64,000 nt of DNA from Mycobacterium deserti (GTDB taxonomy: Bacteria; Actinomycetota; Actinomycetes; Mycobacteriales; Mycobacteriaceae), in contig NZ_JAODWD010000004.1 in assembly GCF_025345615.1 (NCBI RefSeq), forward strand, positions 434,001 to 498,000, written 5' to 3'. Shown in pieces: positions 39,290 through 46,277 of the stretch; position 1 is the stretch's first letter, and each line of letters starts with the position of its first letter. Both the position numbers and the translations under genes were made by a program. The notes beneath the pieces are model-generated. The model worked only from the letters and a program-made list of their open reading frames with translations, made no database searches and was not told the DNA's origin.

Positions 39290-40732
39290 TCAGACCGGGA
39301 GCAGCTGGTCGATCACCGAAGCCAGCTGCTTGGCCGAGCGGCATTCGTGCATCGTGATGACGTCCTGATAGCGCGGCGCCGCCGAGTCGCCGCTGCCCCA
39401 CAGATGCTTTGGCTCGGGATTGAGCCAGTGTGCGTGCCTGGCGGAGTTCACCATGTGCGACAGCAGATCCAGCTCGGGGTTGCGATAGTTGTTGCGCCCG
39501 TCGCCGAGCACCAGCAGTGAGCTGCGCGGCGAAAGGGCGTTTGGCCACCGGTCCATGAACGACGCGAAAGCATGGCCGTAGTCGGAGTGCCCGTCGCGGG
39601 TGTAGACGCCCGCTTCGCGGGTGATCCGCTGCACGGCGACCGCTAGGTCGGCGTCCGGGCCGAACAGCTCGGTCACCTCGTCGGTGGTGTCGATGAAGGC
39701 GAAGACGCGTACCCGCGAGAACTGCTGGCGCAGCGCGTGCACCAGCATCAGGGTGAAGTGGCTGAATCCCGCCACCGAGCCGGACACGTCGCACAGCACC
39801 ACCAGCTCCGGTCGCGCCGGGTGCGGCTTCTTCAACACCACGTCGATCGGCACACCGCCGGTGGACATCGACTTGCGCAGCGTCTTGCGCAGATCGATCT
39901 CGCCGGACCGCGACCGTCGCCGCCGCGCGGCCAGCCTGGTGGCCAGCATGCGCGCCAGCGGTTTGACCACCCGCTGCATCTGGCGCAGCTGCTCACCGGA
40001 TGCGCGCAGGAACTCGACGTTCTCCGCCAGCTGCGGGACGCCGTACATCTGCACGTGGTCTCGGCCCAGCTGCTCGGCGGTGCGTCGCTTCGTCTCCCCT
40101 TCGACCATCTTGCGAAGCTGTGTGATGCGCTGCGCAGCAAGGGCTTTGGCGATCTGCTCTTGAGTCGGTGTCGGCTCGTCGCCGTAGGGCGCCAACAACC
40201 CCGCCAGCAGCCGGCCCTCCAGATCGTCGAGGTTCATCGCCTTGAGCGCCTGATACGACGAGTACGACGGGCCGCGGCTGGAGTTGTATCTGCCGTACGC
40301 CTCGACGATCTGGGCGATCATCGCGGCCAGGCGCTCGTCCAGATCGGCCAGCTCGGCGTTGTCGGAAAGAAGGTCGAGCAGCGCGGCACGCATCGCCTCG
40401 ACATCCTCAGGCGGCAGGCCCTGCGGGTCATCGCCCGCCTCGTCGTCGTCCAGCACCGTCTTGGCCCCCAGCGCCGCGGGGAACCACAGGTCGAACAATG
40501 CGTCGAAGGTGTCGCGGTGGTCGGGACGGCGCAGCACCGCGCAGGCGATGCCCTCCCGCAACACCTCCCGATCGCCCAGCCCCAGCACCGTCATGACACG
40601 GCCGGCATCGACCGTCTCCGACGGCCCCACCGAAATCCCCTGCCCGCGCAGTGCTTCGACGAACTCGACCAGGTGGCCGGGGATGCCATGTGGCGCCAGC
40701 GGTTGTTGGGGACGGACTCGGCGGGGGGCCAT
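39290..40732 (-). CDS. VWA-domain protein, CoxE-like (Rv2425c-like)
   Basis: A 480-residue protein with a C-terminal von Willebrand factor A domain. The MIDAS motif is CDVSGS (D315, S317, S319), with TDEVTELFG and LVLGDGRNNYRNPE later in the domain. The N-terminal 300 residues are helical and charged, as in CoxE/YehP-like partners of MoxR ATPases. The MoxR-type ATPase gene ends 8 nt upstream. Such pairs act as metal-dependent chaperones for protein complexes; the client here is unknown. ATG 40732 gives exactly the M. tuberculosis length (480, from memory). Confidence 0.87.
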   Translation of the reverse strand: MAPRRVRPQQPLAPHGIPGHLVEFVEALRGQGISVGPSETVDAGRVMTVLGLGDREVLREGIACAVLRRPDHRDTFDALFDLWFPAALGAKTVLDDDEAGDDPQGLPPEDVEAMRAALLDLLSDNAELADLDERLAAMIAQIVEAYGRYNSSRGPSYSSYQALKAMNLDDLEGRLLAGLLAPYGDEPTPTQEQIAKALAAQRITQLRKMVEGETKRRTAEQLGRDHVQMYGVPQLAENVEFLRASGEQLRQMQRVVKPLARMLATRLAARRRRSRSGEIDLRKTLRKSMSTGGVPIDVVLKKPHPARPELVVLCDVSGSVAGFSHFTLMLVHALRQQFSRVRVFAFIDTTDEVTELFGPDADLAVAVQRITREAGVYTRDGHSDYGHAFASFMDRWPNALSPRSSLLVLGDGRNNYRNPELDLLSHMVNSARHAHWLNPEPKHLWGSGDSAAPRYQDVITMHECRSAKQLASVIDQLLPV

Positions 40733-40740
40733 CAGTGCTC

Positions 40741-41616
40741 CTAGTTGAGGCGGAGTTCGCCGCTGACCTTGATCTGATCGGATTGGTGCTTGAGCACGAC
40801 ACCGAGGGTGGCCGCGATGGTCGCGTCGCTGATGGTGTCCATGCCCAGCGCGAGCACCGTGCGTCCCCAGTCGATGGTCTCGGCAACCGATGGCAACTTC
40901 TTGAGCTGCATGCCGCGCAGGACGCCGATGATGCGCACGATCTCCTTGGCGAGGTGTTCTGGTAGCTCGGGGACCCGCGACAGCAGGATGCGCCGTTCCA
41001 GGTCGGCGTCGGGGAAGTCGATGTGCAGGAACAGGCATCGGCGTTTGAGCGCCTCGGACAGTTCGCGGGTGGCGTTGGAGGTCAGCACGACGAACGGGGC
41101 GCGCTCGGCGGTGATGGTGCCCAACTCCGGCACCGTCACCGCGAAATCGGACAGCACCTCCAGCAGCAGACCCTCGATCTCGATGTCGGCCTTGTCGGTC
41201 TCGTCGATCAGCAGCACCGTCGGCTCGGTGCGCCGGATCGCGGTCAGCAGTGGACGCGACAGCAGGAACTCCTCGGAGAACACATCGGTTTTGGTCTGAT
41301 CCCAGTCCTGCGAGCCGGCTTGAATGCGCAGGATCTGCTTGGCGTGATTCCACTCGTAGAGCGCGCGGGCCTCGTCGACGCCCTCGTAGCACTGCAGCCG
41401 AACCAGACCCGAACCCGTCGCCTGCGCAACCGCACGGGCCAGTTCGGTCTTGCCGACGCCGGCCGGACCCTCCACCAGCAACGGCTTGCCGAGCCGGTCG
41501 GCAAGGAACACCGCGGTGGCGGTGGCGGTGTCGGGCAGGTAGCCGGTTTCGGCCAGCCGCCGTCCGACATCGTCGATATCGGCGAACAACGGCGCCGGAC
41601 GTGCGGGGACGCTCAC
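40741..41616 (-). CDS. MoxR-type AAA+ ATPase (Rv2426c-like)
   Basis: A 291-residue AAA+ ATPase. Walker A is GPAGVGKT (50-57), Walker B LLIDETDKAD, sensor 1 VLTSNATRE and the arginine-finger region RRCLFLHIDFPD. It likely works with the VWA protein encoded downstream to remodel or load cofactor into a target complex. I use GTG 41616, which gives 291 residues as in M. tuberculosis and overlaps the stop of a 12-codon ORF as GTGA; a TTG at 41643 is an in-frame alternative. Confidence 0.87.
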   Translation of the reverse strand: MSVPARPAPLFADIDDVGRRLAETGYLPDTATATAVFLADRLGKPLLVEGPAGVGKTELARAVAQATGSGLVRLQCYEGVDEARALYEWNHAKQILRIQAGSQDWDQTKTDVFSEEFLLSRPLLTAIRRTEPTVLLIDETDKADIEIEGLLLEVLSDFAVTVPELGTITAERAPFVVLTSNATRELSEALKRRCLFLHIDFPDADLERRILLSRVPELPEHLAKEIVRIIGVLRGMQLKKLPSVAETIDWGRTVLALGMDTISDATIAATLGVVLKHQSDQIKVSGELRLN

Positions 41617-41651
41617 GAAGCGGCTCCAATCCTGTTCGCGCAAAGGCTCAT
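41613..41651 (-). CDS. 12-residue ORF coupled to the MoxR gene
   Basis: ATG 41651 has a good AGGAG RBS five nt upstream and opens a 12-codon frame (MSLCANRIGAAS) whose TGA overlaps the GTG of the MoxR ATPase as GTGA. The ATPase itself has no RBS of its own right before its GTG. The arrangement suggests that this minimal ORF brings ribosomes to the ATPase start. It is short, so it may be fortuitous. Confidence 0.4.
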   Translation of the reverse strand: MSLCANRIGAAS

Positions 41652-41664
41652 CGGTTCTCCTGTT

Positions 41665-42912
41665 TCATGCCGGGCGGGTGTGGCCGTCTCCCCACACAAT
41701 CCACTTGGTTGACGTCAGTTCGGGCAGCCCCATCGGGCCTCGGGCATGCAGCTTCTGCGTGGAGATTCCGATCTCGGCGCCGAAGCCGAACTGCTCACCG
41801 TCGGTGAACGCGGTCGAGGCGTTGACCATGACGGCCGCCGCATCGACGCGATCGGTGAACCGCTGTGCCGCAGCGAGATCGGTGGCCACGATGGCCTCGG
41901 TGTGGCCGGTTCCGTATTCGTTGACGTGCTCGATCGCGGCGTCGAGTCCGTCGACCACCGCCAGCGCGATGTCCATCGAGAGGAACTCGGCACGCAGCTC
42001 GTCGTCGGACGGGTTGTCATGCACACTGACCCCCGCGTCCTGCAACGCCTTCCTGAGCCGGGGCAACGCGACGTCGGCGATCGACGCGTCAACGAGAACG
42101 GACTCGGCCGCGTTGCACACACTGGGTCTGCGGGTCTTGGCGTTGAGCAGAATCCGTTCGGCCATCTTCAGATCGGCCGATTCATGAACGTACACATGGC
42201 AATTGCCGACGCCGGTTTCGATGGTCGGCACCTGGGCGTCGCGCACCACCGCGTCGATCAGTCCGGCGCCACCGCGCGGGATGACGACGTCGACGAGGCC
42301 GCGTGCCTGGATGAGATGGGTGACGCTGGCGCGGTTCTCGCTGGGCAGCAGTTGCACGATGTCGGCCTCGAGGCCCTCGCCTACCAGTCCCCCTCGCAGC
42401 GTGGTGACGAGCGCGTCGTTCGACCGCGCGGCCGACGAACTGCCGCGCAGCAGAACGGCGTTGCCCGACTTCAGCGTCAGTCCGAACGCGTCGACGGTGA
42501 CATTCGGCCTGCCCTCGTAGACGATGCCGACGACGCCGAGCGGCACGCGCTGCTGACGCAGCCGCAGGCCGTTGGGCAGCGTGCGACCGCGCAGCACCTC
42601 GCCGATCGGGTCCGGCAGGCCGGCGACCTGACGCAGACCTGCCGCGATGCCGTCGACACGTTGCGGGTTGAGCGCCAACCTGTCGAGCATCGCCTCCGGT
42701 GTGCCCGCGGCGCGCGCGGCCTCCAGATCCTGTGCGTTGGCGGCGAGGATCTCGTGTACCCGCGACAGCACCGCATCGGCGGCGGCGTGCAGCGCGCGGT
42801 TCTTGGTCTCGGTGCTCAGCGTCGCCAGGCTGCGCGACGCCCCACGGGCCCGGCGGGCGGCGTCGTGCACCTGCTGGCGCAAGTCGGCGATTGACGGAGC
42901 TTCCACGCTCAT
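41665..42912 (-). CDS. proA: gamma-glutamyl phosphate reductase
   Basis: A 415-residue member of the aldehyde dehydrogenase superfamily that reduces gamma-glutamyl phosphate to glutamate semialdehyde with NADPH, the second step of proline synthesis. The active-site Cys is in RRPSVCNAAES; VYEGRPNVTVDAFGL and FGFGAEIGISTQKLHARGP are family hallmarks. ATG 42912 has TACGCT 6 nt upstream, a likely leaderless promoter. proB, encoding the first step, lies about 9 kb downstream. Length equals M. tuberculosis ProA (415). Confidence 0.96.
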   Translation of the reverse strand: MSVEAPSIADLRQQVHDAARRARGASRSLATLSTETKNRALHAAADAVLSRVHEILAANAQDLEAARAAGTPEAMLDRLALNPQRVDGIAAGLRQVAGLPDPIGEVLRGRTLPNGLRLRQQRVPLGVVGIVYEGRPNVTVDAFGLTLKSGNAVLLRGSSSAARSNDALVTTLRGGLVGEGLEADIVQLLPSENRASVTHLIQARGLVDVVIPRGGAGLIDAVVRDAQVPTIETGVGNCHVYVHESADLKMAERILLNAKTRRPSVCNAAESVLVDASIADVALPRLRKALQDAGVSVHDNPSDDELRAEFLSMDIALAVVDGLDAAIEHVNEYGTGHTEAIVATDLAAAQRFTDRVDAAAVMVNASTAFTDGEQFGFGAEIGISTQKLHARGPMGLPELTSTKWIVWGDGHTRPA

Positions 42913-42918
42913 CGATCC

Positions 42919-42924
42919 AGCGTA
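42919..42924 (-). promoter_or_regulatory. leaderless promoter of proA
   Basis: TACGCT (42924-42919, minus strand) lies 6 nt before the proA ATG. It is divergent from the rbsK promoter 49 bp away. Confidence 0.5.
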
Positions 42925-42972
42925 TCGAACGTGCCTGCGACGTTGGACACGTGTCAGGTAGCACGGCTCGGC

Positions 42973-42978
42973 TAGCGT
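42973..42978 (+). promoter_or_regulatory. leaderless promoter of rbsK
   Basis: TAGCGT is exactly 7 nt before ATG 42986. Confidence 0.6.
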
Positions 42979-42985
42979 TGACGAC

Positions 42986-43864
42986 ATGGTTCGGGTCTGC
43001 GTCGTCGGCAGCGTCAACGCCGACCTGACCTTCACCGTCGATGCGCTCCCGCGGCCCGGGCAGACAGTTCTGGCGTCGTCGGTGTCGACGGCACCCGGCG
43101 GCAAGGGCGGTAACCAGGCGGTGGCCGCGGCCCGCGCAGGTGCGTCGGTACAGCTGGTCGCCGCCGTCGGAACCGATTCCGCGGCCGACCAACTGCGAGC
43201 TCACCTACGCGGCAACGAGGTCGGTCTCGACGCGATGGTCTCCCTGCCGGGGCCGAGCGGTTCGGCGGTGATCACGGTCGACGCCGGGGCCGAAAACACG
43301 ATCGTCGTCGCGCCTGGCGCCAACGGACACCTCAGCGTGGCCGACGCCGACGTCCGCGCCGCGATCGCCGACAGCGACGTGGTGTTGCTGCAGCTCGAGA
43401 TCCCGATCGGCACCGCAATTGCCGCGGCACGCGCGGCACAGGCCGCGGGCGCGGTCGTCATCGTCAACGCCTCGCCGGCCGGAGCGCCGCCACATGAGCT
43501 GCTCGCGCTGTCCGAGCTGGCCGACGTCGTCGTCGTCAACGAAGCCGAGGCGCGAGAATGGCACTGGCCCGTTCCGCACCTGGTCATCACCCGCGGCGCG
43601 CGTGGTGCCAGCTATCTCGGGCAGGACGAGCGATTCGACGTGCCGGCACCGACCGTGGAGGCCGTGGACACCACTGGCGCGGGCGACGTGTTCGCAGGCG
43701 TGCTGGCCGCCAGCTGGCTCGACGGCCACGAAGATGCGCTTCGGCGTGCGTGTGCGGCGGGCGCCTTGGCGACTCTGGTACCCGGGGCGGGCGATTGCGC
43801 GCCCTACGCGGAGGCCATCGATGATGCTGTGCTCAATCGAAAGGCGGGAGAATCACACCGATGA
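42986..43864 (+). CDS. rbsK: PfkB-family ribokinase
   Basis: A 292-residue sugar kinase. The N-terminal substrate motif is GGKGGNQAVAAAR (38-50) and the C-terminal phosphate-loop/catalytic motif is DTTGAGDVFAGVL with the base Asp. These are the two PfkB signatures in their ribokinase form. It phosphorylates D-ribose or a related sugar at the 5-hydroxyl. M. tuberculosis has rbsK (Rv2436) at the same place. No sugar transporter is adjacent. The stop overlaps the enoyl-CoA hydratase start as ATGA. Confidence 0.9.
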   Translation: MVRVCVVGSVNADLTFTVDALPRPGQTVLASSVSTAPGGKGGNQAVAAARAGASVQLVAAVGTDSAADQLRAHLRGNEVGLDAMVSLPGPSGSAVITVDAGAENTIVVAPGANGHLSVADADVRAAIADSDVVLLQLEIPIGTAIAAARAAQAAGAVVIVNASPAGAPPHELLALSELADVVVVNEAEAREWHWPVPHLVITRGARGASYLGQDERFDVPAPTVEAVDTTGAGDVFAGVLAASWLDGHEDALRRACAAGALATLVPGAGDCAPYAEAIDDAVLNRKAGESHR

Positions 43865-44679
43865 CGACCTCGACGCGCCCACCGGAAGGCGACTGGCTCG
43901 GCACGCCGTATCTGCGTTTCACCAGGGAGGGCCCGTTCGGGGTGTGCACCCTGGACCGGCCGGAAGCCCGCAACGCGATGACGCCTGCCATGTACTTCGG
44001 CATCCGGTATGCGGTCCGCCACGTCGACGCCGACCCCGACCTCGCGGGACTGCTGATCACCGGCACCGGTGACGTGTTCGCTCCCGGCGGCGACATGGGC
44101 GGCGGCGACGGAAGCGACAACTGGCTGACGTTCGGATCGGCGCTCGGCATGGATGTGACGCCGTTCGAGACGTTGCGGCAGTCGGTGAAGCCGGTGGTGT
44201 CGGCGGTCAACGGACTCTGCCAGGGGGGCGGTCTGCAGATCGCGTTGTGCAGCGACATGGCGGTGGTCAGCGACCGGGCCACGTTCCGAGTGCCCGAACT
44301 GTTGCGCGGCATCGCCGACACGTACTACAGCCAGATGCTGGCGCGGTTGATCGGTCCGGTGCGCACCCGCGACCTGATGTTCACGGGACGGACGCTGACC
44401 GCGGCCGAGGCGCTGGACTGGGGCATGGTCGCGCGGGTCGTCCGGCATGACGACCTGCTCGACGCCGCCCGCGAGGTGCTGGGTCAGTGCTGCCGTACCG
44501 CGCCCGGCGCACGCAGCCTGATCAAGTCGAGTCTCGACAACTATCTGGGGCTGTTCGACCGGATCGGCATGCAGGCCAGCTACTCGTCGGCGGAGGCGCT
44601 CGAAGGCTTCCGTTCGTTCAAGGACCGACGGTCACCGGAATGGGTGCACCCCGACTTGCGCAAAGATGGCCGCCTCTAA
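43861..44679 (+). CDS. enoyl-CoA hydratase/isomerase family protein
   Basis: A 272-residue crotonase-fold protein. The oxyanion-hole segments are APGGDMGGG and NGLCQGGGLQIALCSDM; the acidic residue in FRVPELLRG is in the place of the second catalytic Glu, while the first is not clear. It may hydrate or isomerise an acyl-CoA; substrate unknown. Coupled to rbsK by ATGA overlap, an odd pairing that suggests shared expression and not shared pathway. Confidence 0.85.
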   Translation: MTTSTRPPEGDWLGTPYLRFTREGPFGVCTLDRPEARNAMTPAMYFGIRYAVRHVDADPDLAGLLITGTGDVFAPGGDMGGGDGSDNWLTFGSALGMDVTPFETLRQSVKPVVSAVNGLCQGGGLQIALCSDMAVVSDRATFRVPELLRGIADTYYSQMLARLIGPVRTRDLMFTGRTLTAAEALDWGMVARVVRHDDLLDAAREVLGQCCRTAPGARSLIKSSLDNYLGLFDRIGMQASYSSAEALEGFRSFKDRRSPEWVHPDLRKDGRL

Positions 44680-44684
44680 GCGAT

Positions 44685-44721
44685 ATTCAGTGATTTCTGA
44701 ATACAGAATTTGATGTACTGT
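44685..44721 (+). promoter_or_regulatory. cmtR operator and leaderless promoter
   Basis: Overlapping dyads ATTCAG-N6-CTGAAT (44685-44702) and TTCTG-N4-CAGAA (44695-44708) precede TACTGT (44716-44721), which is exactly 7 nt before the cmtR ATG. The AT-rich dyads are probable binding sites of the metal sensor. Confidence 0.55.
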
Positions 44722-44728
44722 CGGTCGT

Positions 44729-45055
44729 ATGCCGACCGCCCTGCACAGCGACGCGCTCACCCGGTTCGGCTATGCCTTGTCCGACCGCACCCGCACCGAG
44801 ATCCTGCTGACGCTGCGCGACGCGCCCGGGTACCCCTCCGACCTCGCCGACGCGATCGGCGTCTCGCGGCAGATCCTGTCCAACCACCTGGCATGTCTTC
44901 GCGGATGCGGCCTCGTCGTCGCTGAACCCGAAGGCCGGCGCAGCCGATACCGCCTTGCCGACGAGCGGATCGGGCATGCGCTCGACGACCTGCTCGGCCT
45001 GGTGCTGACCGTCGATCCGGCTTGCTGTCGCGCCGCCGAAGACGGCTGCTGCTGA
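44729..45055 (+). CDS. cmtR: CmtR-like Cd/Pb-sensing ArsR repressor
   Basis: A 108-residue ArsR/SmtB sensor. Two of the metal thiolates lie in the recognition helix, C56 and C60 of NHLACLRGCGLV, matching C57 and C61 of M. tuberculosis CmtR. The third ligand, C102 there, is represented by C99 or C100 near the end, and the tail DGCC (C107-C108) adds two more. CmtR senses cadmium or lead and represses an adjacent exporter. The stop overlaps the CDF transporter start by one base (TGATG), so sensor and exporter are coupled. Confidence 0.88.
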   Translation: MPTALHSDALTRFGYALSDRTRTEILLTLRDAPGYPSDLADAIGVSRQILSNHLACLRGCGLVVAEPEGRRSRYRLADERIGHALDDLLGLVLTVDPACCRAAEDGCC

Positions 45056-45654
45056 TGTCACCTGTCACCCGACAAGCGAGACTGACGCGCCGCATCCGGC
45101 TCTTGGTGGCGGCGACCATCACCTACAACGTGATCGAGGCGACCATCGCCTTGGCTGAGGGCACGCGCGTCTCGTCGTCGGCGCTGATCGGCTTCGGGCT
45201 CGACTCGTTGGTCGAGATCGCCTCGGCCGCAGCGGTTGCCTGGCAGTTCGCCGCGGCCGACCCTGAGACGCGCGAGAAGACCGCATTGCGCTTCATCGCG
45301 TTCTCGTTCTTCGCGTTGGCGGTCTATGTCAGCGTCGAAGCTGTCCTCGCCTTCTCGGGCGTGCGCGAGCCGCGCCCATCGACCATCGGCATCGTGCTCG
45401 CCGCACTCAGCTTGGTGATCATGCCCGTGCTGTCGCTGGCCCAGCGCCGCGCTGGCCGGGAGATCGGTTCACGGTCGGCGGTCGCCGACTCCAAACAGAC
45501 ACTTCTGTGTACCTACCTGTCCGCGATCCTGCTGGCCGGGCTGGCGCTGGGGCACCTCGGCTGGTGGTGGGCCGACCCGGTCGCGGCGCTGGGCATCGCC
45601 GCCATCGCCGTCCGCGAAGGCGTCGACGCGTGGCGCGGAGACCCATGCTGCTGA
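45055..45654 (+). CDS. CDF-like cation efflux protein
   Basis: A 199-residue membrane protein with about six helices, related to cation diffusion facilitators: FGLDSLVEIASA in helix 2 and AVADSKQTLLCTYLS in helix 5 carry the Asp residues expected for the transport site, and WWADPVAALGIAAIAVREG follows. The usual cytoplasmic C-terminal domain is missing; the protein stops soon after helix 6 with GDPCC. Its coupling to cmtR suggests cadmium, lead or zinc as substrate. ATG 45055 is chosen because it overlaps the cmtR stop. Confidence 0.85.
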   Translation: MSPVTRQARLTRRIRLLVAATITYNVIEATIALAEGTRVSSSALIGFGLDSLVEIASAAAVAWQFAAADPETREKTALRFIAFSFFALAVYVSVEAVLAFSGVREPRPSTIGIVLAALSLVIMPVLSLAQRRAGREIGSRSAVADSKQTLLCTYLSAILLAGLALGHLGWWWADPVAALGIAAIAVREGVDAWRGDPCC

Positions 45655-45668
45655 CGAGAGGAATCGTG

Positions 45669-46277
45669 ATGCCCGTCCTGGCGCTCGTTGTCTTCGCCGT
45701 CTTCGCGATACTCGGGTTCGGTTGGCGCAGTTGGGAACAACGGCGTCGAACCGGATCGACGGGCTTCCGCGGCATCAGTGGCCGCCCGGGGTCGACAGAG
45801 TGGGCCGCCGGCGTCGGCTTCGTCGTCGCGATGGCCGCCGCGGTGATCGCACCGGTCCTGCAGTTGCTCGGATTCGTCGCGCCGGTGGCCGTCCTGCACC
45901 ATCCCTGGATCCAGGTCGGCGGCGCCGTCATCGCCGTCGTCGGGATCATCGCGACGGTGTACGCGCAGCTGGACATGGGCGATTCGTGGCGCATCGGCGT
46001 CGACCACCACGAGACGACCACCCTGGTGCGCACCGGCGTCTTCGGCATAGTGCGCAATCCGATCTTCACTGCGATGCTCGTGTTCGGCCTCGGAATGGCT
46101 TTGCTGACACCGAATTTCGTCGCCATCGTCGGCTTGTTGCTGCTGGTCGTCACCATTGAGCTGCAGGTTCGCGTCGTCGAAGAGCCGTACCTGCTGACGG
46201 TGCACGGCGACACGTATCGTGACTACCTCGCCACTGTCGGCCGGTTCGTCCCCGGTGCCGGACGCAAGCGCCGTTAG
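45669..46277 (+). CDS. isoprenylcysteine carboxyl methyltransferase-family membrane protein
   Basis: A 202-residue membrane protein with about four or five helices and the C-terminal ICMT/PEMT-like signature: RNPIFTAMLVFGLG followed by EEPYLLTVHGDTYRDYLATVGRFVP, the SAM-binding part. Bacterial members methylate unknown lipids or proteins. AGAGGA lies about 7 nt before ATG 45669; an ATG at 45645 overlapping the CDF end is possible. It is the third gene of the cmtR unit. Its stop overlaps the convergent nadE stop. Confidence 0.78.
   Translation: MPVLALVVFAVFAILGFGWRSWEQRRRTGSTGFRGISGRPGSTEWAAGVGFVVAMAAAVIAPVLQLLGFVAPVAVLHHPWIQVGGAVIAVVGIIATVYAQLDMGDSWRIGVDHHETTTLVRTGVFGIVRNPIFTAMLVFGLGMALLTPNFVAIVGLLLLVVTIELQVRVVEEPYLLTVHGDTYRDYLATVGRFVPGAGRKRR

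Noticed and set aside
39290..41629. Apparent 779-residue fusion of the VWA protein with an Arg-rich N-terminal extension
   Set aside because: The extra 300 residues are the wrong frame of the MoxR ATPase gene. Starting at ATG 40732 gives the normal family length.
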